DNA from: Clostridium sp. JN-1
Lineage (GTDB): Bacteria; Bacillota; Clostridia; Clostridiales; Clostridiaceae
Assembly: GCF_003718715.1 (NCBI RefSeq)
Contig: NZ_CP033465.1
Location: 434,001 to 498,000, forward strand
DNA length: 64,000 bases
Direction of reading: 5' to 3'
The position numbers and the translations under genes were made by a program. The notes under the pieces were generated by a model. The model was not told the DNA's origin. It made no database searches and worked only from the letters and a program-made list of their open reading frames with translations. Positions 45,807 to 53,640 of the stretch are shown one piece after another (the stretch's first letter is position 1; the number at the start of each line of letters is the position of its first letter).

Positions 45807-45966
45807 GGAAGAAAAATTTAATATGATGATGGAACAGTTTAAGAAAAAAAGTCATGAAATAATAAAAGACTCCCAGCATAAAAAACATACAAAATCTGAA
45901 GAGAATAGATTAAAACTGAAAATTAATAATGACAGAAAACTTAAAAATGCTAAAAAATATAAATAA
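45751..45966 (+). CDS. Small very basic protein overlapping the XRE gene
   Basis: 71 residues from ATG 45751, 5 bases after GAGG, overlapping the upstream gene by 56 bases. Composition is Lys-rich (MLKKFKNQIKNQ... ending RKLKNAKKYK). Overlap plus a good ribosome site supports translation, but the function is unknown. Confidence 0.5.
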   Translation: MLKKFKNQIKNQAKKPLSKEEKFNMMMEQFKKKSHEIIKDSQHKKHTKSEENRLKLKINNDRKLKNAKKYK

Positions 45967-46092
45967 TATATATTTTTAAGGTGGGTTGGATAATCCGACT
46001 ACCATTAATGAGTGATAGGAGATGAGTAAATTGGAGATTAAAATTAAGAATTTAAAAATTGAAGGAGTTGAAATAATGGGAAAAATGACATG

Positions 46093-46125
46093 ACTCTAAT
46101 TCTTCTTAAATGAGAGAATTAGAGT
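46093..46125 (+). other. Strong hairpin in the leader of the DHH-like gene
   Basis: ACTCTAATTCT pairs with AGAATTAGAGT, followed by AAAAATT. A 23-codon frame (46022-46093, MSKLEIKIKN..., ribosome site AGGAG) ends exactly at the stem, so a leader-peptide attenuator is conceivable. The rest of 45967-46254 holds nothing recognisable. Confidence 0.4.
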
Positions 46126-46254
46126 AAAAATTAACATACCCAGTTTGACTAGGTCAGTTAAAAAATAAAAGTCCCAGTGATGGACACGAATTAAAGAATA
46201 AAATATAAATACATAGTAAGAAGAGTTAGAGAATGAAGTTATTCCCTAACAATT

Positions 46255-47067
46255 ATGAACAAAAAATATGCAGCAAAATTTCCAGAATGGACAAAAAACA
46301 ATAAATATAATATGTGTCTTAGTGATGATTTAGATAGTTTATTTAGTACAATTTTATTAAATAAAATATTAGGATATGAAGTAACTCATTTCTATGATTT
46401 TAGCAATATTTATAAAGCAATAGACTACAAAGCCAATGACGATGTTATAGCGGTTGATGTTGATACGATATATACAAAATGCTGGTCAAATCACGTTGTA
46501 CCTTTTGATAATCCAGATAGTGCAAATTTGAATCAAGTTGAGAATATAGACAGATATAACTACTATTCAAAATATGCAGGTTCAACATTGCTTGAAATAA
46601 TTAGTTATTATAATTTAAACATTAACAGTTTATCTGAGGAAGCAAAACTGGTATTACTTGCAGTTGATTCAACATATTTAATGTATAATTTCAATAAAGA
46701 TAATTGTAAAAAAATATTAGCAAATGTATTGGAACTACCAGAATTATTTGAATTATGCAAAAAATATTCAGACAATAAATCTATATTCTATAAACTACAA
46801 GACAAATATAATCTTAAAAGCAAAATATACATAGATGATAATGGAAAATTGAAAACTGATATTAATTTAGAAGGACTATCAAAATTGTTTGGTATGTCTT
46901 TTATTTTGCTTAAAAATAAATTTAAGGCAACACATACATTACATATAGAGCATCTATATGATGTGCAACTAGATAATTTTATTAAGGAATTACAAGAAAA
47001 ACATCAAAGTATTTTTAGTGCAGCAAGGACAAGAAAAAATTATATAAAACTATCATATTTAAATTAA
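46255..47067 (+). CDS. DHH-like phosphoesterase family protein
   Basis: 270 residues. MCLSDDLDSLFSTILLNKILGYEV resembles motif I (DxDS) of DHH phosphoesterases, VIAVDVD motif II, and CWSNHVVPF the DHH region with DHH reduced to NHV. The C-terminal part (HTLHIEHLYDVQL) could be the substrate domain. Proteins of this type occur in clostridial phages; nuclease or pAp-phosphatase activity is possible but untested. Upstream ribosome site is weak. Confidence 0.5.
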   Translation: MNKKYAAKFPEWTKNNKYNMCLSDDLDSLFSTILLNKILGYEVTHFYDFSNIYKAIDYKANDDVIAVDVDTIYTKCWSNHVVPFDNPDSANLNQVENIDRYNYYSKYAGSTLLEIISYYNLNINSLSEEAKLVLLAVDSTYLMYNFNKDNCKKILANVLELPELFELCKKYSDNKSIFYKLQDKYNLKSKIYIDDNGKLKTDINLEGLSKLFGMSFILLKNKFKATHTLHIEHLYDVQLDNFIKELQEKHQSIFSAARTRKNYIKLSYLN

Positions 47068-47089
47068 TATTGAAAAGGAGTAATTTATA

Positions 47090-47599
47090 ATGGAAAAGAA
47101 ATTAAATGAAAAATTAGAAAATGTAATGAGGGCAATTAATATAGGTCAGCAGATTTATCTAGGAGAAGAAGGTTTAGATGTAATTGAACTAAGTCAAAAT
47201 AATGGATATATTGTATTAGATATAACGGATGATAATGACAAATACCAGTATACATATAAGTTACAGCAAAATGATACAGAAGAAACAATAATTCGTGGCT
47301 TGATAGATAGTATATATCAGGAGAATTTACTACCTCTTAAAAATAATATCAAGAAAGCAAAAAAATATCTTAAAAGAAAAATAGAAGAAATATATAGATG
47401 TGAATATAAATTGGAAAATTTAAGAAACAATCACGTATATGATCCAGCAAAGAAAGATCCAATATTGGCTGAAGATGTAATCAATCATGAGATATTTTTA
47501 AAATATAGAGAATTAGATTCAAATAAAATTGATTATGAACAGTATAGTCTCTATAAGAATATATTATTCCAATCTCTAAAAGAATTGGAGGTTGCATAA
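47090..47599 (+). CDS. Hypothetical protein
   Basis: 169 residues: N-terminal alpha/beta part, then a long charged helix (ENLLPLKNNIKKAKKYLKRKIEEIYRCEYKLENLR) likely to form a coiled coil. GGAG site. One base before the next gene. Unknown family. Confidence 0.6.
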   Translation: MEKKLNEKLENVMRAINIGQQIYLGEEGLDVIELSQNNGYIVLDITDDNDKYQYTYKLQQNDTEETIIRGLIDSIYQENLLPLKNNIKKAKKYLKRKIEEIYRCEYKLENLRNNHVYDPAKKDPILAEDVINHEIFLKYRELDSNKIDYEQYSLYKNILFQSLKELEVA

Positions 47600-47600
47600 T

Positions 47601-47768
47601 ATGTCAGAACAGATAAGATGGGAAGTCAGAAGAAGTCCTTATGATTCACGAGACTATAAAATATCAAATACAAAATGGTGGAAAGATATACAGGCAGAAC
47701 ATGAAAGGCAGGAGCAAGAATATAATAAATTAAATATATTCCAGAAAATATTATATAAGTTTAAATAA
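47601..47768 (+). CDS. Small hypothetical protein (55 aa)
   Basis: MSEQIRWEVRRSPYDSRDYK..., Trp/Arg-rich, ending FQKILYKFK. Starts immediately after the previous stop, with GGAGG just inside that gene. Followed by a terminator. Unknown. Confidence 0.6.
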   Translation: MSEQIRWEVRRSPYDSRDYKISNTKWWKDIQAEHERQEQEYNKLNIFQKILYKFK

Positions 47769-47774
47769 AAAAGT

Positions 47775-47803
47775 AAAGGGGACGATATAACGTCTCCCCT
47801 TTA
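47775..47803 (+). terminator. Terminator
   Basis: AAAGGGGACG with CGTCTCCCCTTT (2-base bulge). Confidence 0.75.
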
Positions 47804-47849
47804 AAATTACAGAGGTTATTTAATGACCTTAGTTAGGAGATATTTGAAG

Positions 47850-48047
47850 ATGGAAGAAAATAAAATAATTACATATAACATAAGCAATAAATATTTAAGT
47901 GATGCTTTGAGTTGGTGTGGGTATCACTATTACAAGTTTATTGCAGCAGATGGCAAAAAGATATATTCTTTTGAAAGAACTCCAGAGTTTATGGAGTGTT
48001 TACACCAAATAGTAGAAACAAAAAAATTATATGGAAGAGAATTTTAA
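47850..48047 (+). CDS. DUF5659-like small protein
   Basis: 65 residues, MEENKIITYNISNKYLSDALSWCGYHYYKFIAADGKKIYSFERTPEF. The pattern (NKYL..L...G......G....SFE.T.E) resembles the short DUF5659 proteins of clostridial mobile elements. ATG at 47850 after AGGAGAT is better than 47823. Function unknown. Confidence 0.6.
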   Translation: MEENKIITYNISNKYLSDALSWCGYHYYKFIAADGKKIYSFERTPEFMECLHQIVETKKLYGREF

Positions 48048-48050
48048 GCA

Positions 48051-48086
48051 AAGGTACTGATTTTAATAGGTCGGTATCTTTTTTTT
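48051..48086 (+). terminator. Terminator
   Basis: AAGGTACTGA with TCGGTATCTT (wobbles) followed by T6. Confidence 0.75.
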
Positions 48087-48120
48087 ATTATCGAAAAAAT
48101 GAAGGGAATTGATATTATAA

Positions 48121-49005
48121 ATGGAAAATAGTTATACATTAATAAAAAATGATACTGGAGAAATAGTTGACGAAAACTTTGGTTTTGAAACTTTAGAAGA
48201 TAGAGAACGTAAAAAACAAGGTGCTATAAAAGCAAAAGACTTTGAAGAATTTAAACAGTTTCAAAAGGAGAAAATGGGTAATTTTATATTTTTTTTATAT
48301 AATTCATTAGATGATTTAAAGAAAGTCTTATCTGATGCAGACCTATGTAAATATATATATTTGGCTACTTACATAAGGAAAACTGGCTATTTAATGTTAG
48401 ATAACAATAAATATATGACTAAAAAGAAAATGCAGGAAGTTTTATTGGTCACAAAAGCAAATTTTAATAAATTTTATAATAACCTTATAGAAAATAAATT
48501 ACTTATTGAAGAAGAAAAGTCCAAAAAATATAAAATAAATATAAACATATTTTGGCGTGGATATGAAAAAGATTATAAAAAATTGACTGGTAATAAATTA
48601 GAAGATTTTACTAGAATATACATAGATGCAACTAGAGAATTATATAATCTTAATTATAAGAAAACAAAGAAATTAGCAATAGCATATAAATTATTACCTT
48701 ATGTAAATTGGAAGTACAACGTGTTATGCTCTAATGTTAAAGAAATTGATAAAAATAAAATAAATCCTTTAACAATAAAAGATGTAATGAATATTACTGG
48801 TTATGATAAGTCACATATGGCAAATTTTAAGAAAGATTTTTATGGAATAAAGTTTTATGATTACATATTATTTAAGACATTGCAAGATGATCCAGATTAT
48901 ACAACTTCAACAATAATAGTAAATCCATTATTTGCTTATAGAAATAAAGAAATGGAAGAAATACAAGGTTTATTTGTAATATTTAATATAAAAGTAAAAC
49001 ATTAA
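48121..49005 (+). CDS. Replication initiator-like winged-helix protein
   Basis: 294 residues, basic. Residues 75-145 fit a winged helix (KYIYLATYIRKTGYLMLDNNKYMTKKKMQEVLL, then NFNKFYNNLIENKLLIEEE), as in plasmid and phage Rep proteins. A second possible DNA-binding region is at TIKDVMNITGYDKSHMANFKKDFYGIKF. Two exact 24-bp repeats follow just after the gene, which supports a replication role. Assignment is by fold and context, not by a catalytic motif. Confidence 0.55.
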   Translation: MENSYTLIKNDTGEIVDENFGFETLEDRERKKQGAIKAKDFEEFKQFQKEKMGNFIFFLYNSLDDLKKVLSDADLCKYIYLATYIRKTGYLMLDNNKYMTKKKMQEVLLVTKANFNKFYNNLIENKLLIEEEKSKKYKININIFWRGYEKDYKKLTGNKLEDFTRIYIDATRELYNLNYKKTKKLAIAYKLLPYVNWKYNVLCSNVKEIDKNKINPLTIKDVMNITGYDKSHMANFKKDFYGIKFYDYILFKTLQDDPDYTTSTIIVNPLFAYRNKEMEEIQGLFVIFNIKVKH

Positions 49006-49007
49006 AA

Positions 49008-49131
49008 CCTCACAACCGTTGATATGACTGGTATACAGAGGACAACTCGCAATCAGCGATACATATTTGACCTATAACTCGCAATCAGCGATACATATTA
49101 AAAACCTGTAATCCATTGATATGACTAGGTT
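49008..49131. repeat. Candidate origin repeats after the Rep-like gene
   Basis: Two identical 24-bp direct repeats, AACTCGCAATCAGCGATACATATT (49044-49067 and 49076-49099), spaced 32 bases apart. They are flanked by two inverted relatives of the array core (CCGTTGATATGAC at 49016; CCATTGATATGAC at 49113). Each flank lies in a stem-loop (CCTC/GAGG; AACCT/AGGTT). Iteron-like. Confidence 0.6.
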
Positions 49132-49267
49132 TGTGGGTGATATTTACCCACTTTGTCCCTCTTTACTCTTAGGATATAGGCACTCATTCAGAGGAGAGAC
49201 TACACCAAGGAGAAATACAAAAAGTATGAACAATGATTAAGTTAGTACATATATATTTAAAATTATA

Positions 49268-49344
49268 AAAAGTTGGCACTTTTTCAAAACCTCATATAAA
49301 TAAAAATAATATACTATATAGAGTTTTAAGAAGTGCCAACTTTT
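49268..49344 (+). ncRNA. Long hairpin (14-bp perfect stem)
   Basis: AAAAGTTGGCACTT pairs with AAGTGCCAACTTTT, with further pairing inside (AAAAC...GTTTT). It is followed by TTTTG. Could end the Rep transcript or be part of a longer structured RNA. Confidence 0.65.
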
Positions 49345-49380
49345 GAAATATTAAAAATAAAAAATCTAATATACATTCAA

Positions 49381-49464
49381 TTTTGATTGGACTTGCGGTT
49401 TTTGCAAGGACATATCAAAATTATGAGGTGTGTTGAATTGCGGTTTTTGCAATTCATAAACACC
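49381..49464 (+). ncRNA. Twin stem-loops with identical GGTTTTT loops
   Basis: Hairpin 1: outer TTTTGAT/ATCAAAA and inner CTTGC-GGTTTTT-GCAAG (49392-49408). Hairpin 2: outer GGTGT/ACACC and inner TGAATTGC-GGTTTTT-GCAATTCA (49434-49456). The loops are identical while the stems differ with compensating changes, direct evidence that the structure is selected. Confidence 0.7.
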
Positions 49465-49493
49465 GAACAGTACATACAAGTAAATTTAATTAA

Positions 49494-49573
49494 TAAGGTG
49501 CAAATTTTGCATTAAAAGGTATGTATAGTAATTATATATATTAACACCTTTTAGTGCATTTTTTTGCACCTTA
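49494..49573 (+). ncRNA. Two-tier long hairpin
   Basis: TAAGGTGCAAA (49494) with TTTGCACCTTA (49563), and inside it GCATTAAAAGGT (49509) with ACCTTTTAGTGC (49546). Confidence 0.65.
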
Positions 49574-49619
49574 TACTGACTAAGTTAAGTTTAGGTTAAT
49601 ATGTAGTTTCCCAACGGGG

Positions 49620-49692
49620 CAAATTAATTAAAAATTATTAAAGTTCCACGAAAACAAGTTTCGTTCCACTTTAAAATTTATTAATTAATTTG
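49620..49692 (+). ncRNA. Long hairpin in the leader of the 49728 gene
   Basis: CAAATTAATTAA with TTAATTAATTTG closes the element; ACGAAA-ACAAG-TTTCGT caps it. Confidence 0.6.
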
Positions 49693-49727
49693 ATTTTAAA
49701 TTTTTTTTGAAAAGGAGAGATTTATTA

Positions 49728-50057
49728 ATGGCAAAAATAAAAAAAGATAAAATTAATTTAGATACAACTCTTATAGATATAAGTATATTACTTAAAGGAT
49801 TTAGGCAGGAAATAAATATAAATACTACTATAGCAGAATCTACAGAATTTGTGGACTGGTTAAATAACAATAAAGCACTACAAAGTAATAAGGTAGAAGA
49901 TAAAGAAAAATTTACTAATAAATATTTTATTTTCAATGATTATAAGATGAAGAAAACTATTTGTGTTAATAAGGATCAGATAAAAGCATTTAGTGTTCCG
50001 TTTTTTACTGATGCTGGAAATGATGAAATTGAATTTAAATATTTATATTTGAAATAA
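49728..50057 (+). CDS. Hypothetical protein
   Basis: 109 residues from ATG 49728 (AAGGAGAG upstream), MAKIKKDKINLDTTLIDISILLKGFRQEI... Mixed alpha/beta, no membrane part. The only gene between the Rep-like gene and the terminases, embedded in structured non-coding DNA. Unknown family. Confidence 0.6.
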   Translation: MAKIKKDKINLDTTLIDISILLKGFRQEININTTIAESTEFVDWLNNNKALQSNKVEDKEKFTNKYFIFNDYKMKKTICVNKDQIKAFSVPFFTDAGNDEIEFKYLYLK

Positions 50058-50077
50058 GGGTATACTCCAAAACGGGT

Positions 50078-50233
50078 GTACAGGTATACCGATGGATTTT
50101 AAATCGACCACTTATATAATTATATACTGGAGCATTTAAAATGCAGTGGTTGACCTGTACGGCTATTATGACATTACATCAATTAATTATCATTGGTAAT
50201 TTTGCTTGATGAACATAATGTTAATGAAGCAAA
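50078..50233 (+). ncRNA. Structured RNA module upstream of the large RNA
   Basis: GTACAGG (50078) pairs with CCTGTAC (50154) around three internal helices: CGAT/ATCG (50090/50103), ACCACT/AGTGGT (50107/50145) and GCATT/AATGC (50132/50140). A separate stem TTTGCTT/AAGCAAA (50201/50227) encloses AACAT/ATGTT. No reading frame. Confidence 0.65.
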
Positions 50234-50338
50234 ACACAATTGGTGACCAAAATAATTTGGGTGACCAAAATAATCTTAATGGAGTTACTCATGGTAATCA
50301 TAAAATTAAGGATAGAAATAATTTCGTTCCTAAATCCT

Positions 50339-50485
50339 ATGAAAATGGCTAAATGTATTATGGAATTAGAAAGAATTTATGGGATAAGACAAGGTAGTGC
50401 AGGAAATTCCGACCCACATTTTGTTGGTGGGCTAACTCAAGGAAAAATAGCAAAACAATTAGGTATACCTCTATATGACTCATAG
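50339..50485 (+). pseudogene. Fragment of a phage ParB-like/HTH protein
   Basis: In frame: MKMAKCIMELERIYGIRQGSAGN..., then LTQGKIAKQLGI and a stop. This is the segment that precedes the helix-turn-helix in ParB-like proteins of clostridial phages, with both the nuclease/ParB domain and the rest of the HTH missing. It abuts the large structured RNA. Confidence 0.5.
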
Positions 50486-51622
50486 AGCCGTTTTAAGACA
50501 TTTTATCATTCAAAGGTATAATTAGTATAATATAGAATTATATGGCTTAAAATGTGGCTCATTAGTGGATAGCGTTCCCTTGCTAAGGGTTTGTATATAA
50601 AATTAACTGGTATTCATTTGAAGGTCAGTTATAGGTATATTCACAATAAGAATACCTAAGTTCGGTAACCAATTGAAGCACCTTGCCAAAATAGCATCAC
50701 GTTTAAAACAGGTCGGTTCTAACGAGGTGTTTTTTATAAGAATAATCCCAAGAGTTTGGGAAAATAACTGCCTAAGTTAAACTTAGAATGTTATTACCGA
50801 AAATTAGTTCGTAAATAATTGATGTCACTGAAAATGATAACGGATTTTAAATCTATTGGCAGATATTAATGTCATAAGTTTAATTTATGATATAGGAAGA
50901 CCTATTATATTCGTTAACGCTTGGAACGGTAACCAATACCTAAGCATATTAAATGCAGCGGAACATATCAGTAAAATAATTGGATGTCCTTCTCAGGGAT
51001 AACCAATTATATGTTATCACAGAGTCAACAGGTTCTAATGATTCATGCAGTATGATCACACATAGTGATCTTAATTCCCTATAGGGGGAATTTTCACTTA
51101 TCCAATTATTTTTGATAAGCAATCATTAAGTATGAGATATTTATAAATCGGTTAAATCTATTTACAAAGGGTACTCTAAAAAATGAGTATCCTTTAATTT
51201 TGTCTGACTGACGGAATACAAAGGGTGTCCCACTCTAGGATATAAGAATAATTATAATTCGCCATACAAGGCGATTTTGTAACCAATATATATATTTAGA
51301 TACTAAGTTGTCCATGGGTGGAAACTATTTGACCTCATGTCAAACTTACCATAATCCAAAATTGGATTGTGATGGCAAAATTAACCCGTTACATTTTGTG
51401 ACACTGAGTTGCACAGAGGACTGAATGTCCCTCACATATAGCATCCTCTATATTTGCATTTTAATTAATCTACAATGTTGCTATGTATAATTAGTCATAT
51501 ACTACATACAGGATTAATTTATTTGATGATATAGGAACTAAAGTGGCTAAAACCCTTATAAATCAATGGTTATAGAGGGTTTGCCTATAGTAGCAGAAAG
51601 TGTTGATATATAAGGACTTTAG
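50485..51622 (+). ncRNA. Very large, highly structured RNA candidate (~1.1 kb)
   Basis: No coding frame. Many helices can be read by eye: GAGCCGTTTTAAG 50485 with CTTAAAAT-GT-GGCTC 50546; CCCTT/AAGGG 50577; AACTG/CAGTT 50605; AGGTAT/ATACCT 50633; TTCGGTAA 50661 with TTACCGAA 50794, enclosing TCCCAA/TTGGGA 50746 and CTAAGT/ACTTAG 50772; CATAA/TTATG 50873; ATAGG/CCTAT 50892; ATTGG/CCAAT 50979; GATCAC/GTGATC 51054; AATTCCC/GGGAATT 51073; CTTATC/GATAAG 51097; AAAGGGTACTC/GAGTATCCTTT 51166; TCGCC/GGCGA 51259; TTTGAC/GTCAAA 51328; CCATAATCCAA/TTGGATT..ATGG 51349; AAACCCT/AGGGTTT 51550 inside CTAAAGT/ACTTTAG 51538. Position beside phage terminase genes and size match GOLLD/ROOL-class RNAs. Confidence 0.7.
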
Positions 51623-51659
51623 AGGTATCTAAAAAATTAGTGAAAGGAGAAATTTATAA

Positions 51660-52061
51660 ATGAAAAAGACTGTAAATGATGATATAAAAAAATTAATAAA
51701 ATCTAATGTAATTAAGATAAGTTATTTTGTTAAATGGTATGTAGATTCAGATAGATCTGAAAAAAGTTATGACAAAGAAATAAAGGGCATGACACAAGTT
51801 GAATATGATACTGCTATGAATGACTGGCTTACACGTGAAGATGTACAGGAAGCAATAAAAGCATATTTGAAGCAAGTACAAAATTTAAAAATGCTTGATA
51901 TTTATAATAGTATGTATAATAAAGCAATAAAAAAAGGTGATGTAAATTCGGCTAAATGGTGCGAAGATTTTTTTAAAAGTGATTTCTTTAAAAATGGAGA
52001 AGATGAGGTTAATGAATATCTTGATGGAATTAATATACCTGGACTGCAAGGTGATAAATAA
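51660..52061 (+). CDS. Terminase small subunit (candidate)
   Basis: 133 residues, helical and charged. The C-terminal half (YNSMYNKAIKKGDVNSAKWCEDFFKSDFFKNGEDEVNEYLDGINI) resembles the end of small terminases of the phBC6A51 type. Its stop shares one base with the ATG of the large subunit, giving coupled translation. Small subunits recognise the packaging site. GGAGA site. Confidence 0.75.
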   Translation: MKKTVNDDIKKLIKSNVIKISYFVKWYVDSDRSEKSYDKEIKGMTQVEYDTAMNDWLTREDVQEAIKAYLKQVQNLKMLDIYNSMYNKAIKKGDVNSAKWCEDFFKSDFFKNGEDEVNEYLDGINIPGLQGDK

Positions 52062-53626
52062 TGTCATTGAGCATAGAAAATGCTAAGAAATTAAAATATT
52101 TGTGGCAGGATGGACATGAAATTAAATGGATAGGAGCATTTATTAAAATAGTTAATAAAGATACTAAAATAGTACCTTTTATACTTACACCAGAGCAAAG
52201 AAAATTTGTTGAAAATATTAGTAAATATAATATTGTACTTAAAAGTAGGCAATTAGGATTATCTGTATGTACAGTTGCTTTATCTATAAGACAGTGTATA
52301 GTTTATCCTAATTCAGCGTGTTTATTAGTATCACATGACCAGAAGAGTTGCAATACTATTTTTGATAAATTAAAGCAGCAGTTTAATTCATTGCCCGATT
52401 GGTTAAGACCTAAGACAATTGCTAACAATAGAATGGAAATTAAAATGGTAAATGGTAGCAAGATTACTTGTGTATGTGCAGGAAATAAAGATGTAGCAAG
52501 AGGAGATACATTACATTTAGTACATTTATCAGAGTTTGCATTTTGGAAGATGCCACAAAGACAACTTAATAGTATTACCCAGGCATTAGCACCAGATGGA
52601 AAATTAATTATTGAATCTACAAGTAATGGTCTAAATTATTTTCATGATCTATATTTCCAAGCAAAAAACAATGAAAATTCTTATAAATCATTCTTTTTTA
52701 ATTGGATTGATGGCAGCACATTATTTGAAAAGGACTATGTGAATAGTGTTGAAATATATAAAGCAAAACATGATAATAAATCACTTACTAAAGAAGAATT
52801 AGATGATGAAGAAGTAGGATTAATTAAATTAGGTGCTAGTATGGAACAATTAATGTGGAGAAGATTAAAAGTTGCTAGTAGTGGATTAGATGCTTTTCAT
52901 CAGGAATACCCTTCTACAGATATAGAAGCATTTATAAGTACAGGTGCAAATATATTCAATAATAAAAGAATTACAGATGTGCAAAGAAGTATTCCAAAGA
53001 ATAATTATATAAGGAAAGATAATTTGATTGACTTGCCTAATGAATTGAAGAAATATTATGGCAAGTCATTTTTTGTGTATAAGACAAAGAAGGCAGGAGA
53101 ACGTTATTTTATTGGTTGTGATTTATCTGAAGGTGTTGGACAAGATTTTAGCGTATGTGAAGTATTCTCCCAAGATGGCATACAGGTAGCGGAATTCTAT
53201 AGCAATAAGATTAAACCTTATCAAATGGCAGAAATAATTGATACATTAGGCAGATATTATAATAAAGCAATATTAAATGTTGAAAGAGCCAGTGGTGGTA
53301 ATAGTGTTATTGAAAGATTGAGATATACTTTCAAATATCAGAGAATATACAAGCAAAAATTATTTGATGAAAATAATAAGATGATAACCAGATTGGGATT
53401 TGATACCAATGCTAAAAGTAAAGGGATTATTATAAATGATTTTGTTGAAAATTTTGATACTGGAGCAATACAAATTAATTCAGTAAGACTGCTTCAGGAA
53501 ATGCAGGTTTTTGAAATAAGTGATAGTGGAAGTATGGGTGCAGTTTCAGGTCAGCATGATGATAGTGTAATGGCTACAGCACTTGCATTATATATTATAA
53601 AGCATGGAATAAATTATAAATGGTAG
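52061..53626 (+). CDS. Terminase large subunit
   Basis: 521 residues. ATPase domain: LKSRQLGLSV as the variant Walker A of large terminases, LVHLSEFAFW in the Walker B position, and IIESTSNG as coupling motif. Nuclease domain: GCDLSEGVGQDFSV, NVERASGGNSV and HDDSVMATALAL carry the acidic metal ligands of the RNase-H-like fold. It pumps DNA into the capsid through the portal. Full length. Confidence 0.93.
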   Translation: MSLSIENAKKLKYLWQDGHEIKWIGAFIKIVNKDTKIVPFILTPEQRKFVENISKYNIVLKSRQLGLSVCTVALSIRQCIVYPNSACLLVSHDQKSCNTIFDKLKQQFNSLPDWLRPKTIANNRMEIKMVNGSKITCVCAGNKDVARGDTLHLVHLSEFAFWKMPQRQLNSITQALAPDGKLIIESTSNGLNYFHDLYFQAKNNENSYKSFFFNWIDGSTLFEKDYVNSVEIYKAKHDNKSLTKEELDDEEVGLIKLGASMEQLMWRRLKVASSGLDAFHQEYPSTDIEAFISTGANIFNNKRITDVQRSIPKNNYIRKDNLIDLPNELKKYYGKSFFVYKTKKAGERYFIGCDLSEGVGQDFSVCEVFSQDGIQVAEFYSNKIKPYQMAEIIDTLGRYYNKAILNVERASGGNSVIERLRYTFKYQRIYKQKLFDENNKMITRLGFDTNAKSKGIIINDFVENFDTGAIQINSVRLLQEMQVFEISDSGSMGAVSGQHDDSVMATALALYIIKHGINYKW

Positions 53627-53640
53627 AAAGGATTGATTAA

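Noticed and set aside
50485-51622. Group I or group II intron
   Set aside because: No intron-encoded protein, no recognisable domain V hairpin with a catalytic triad, and no interrupted gene joins across it.
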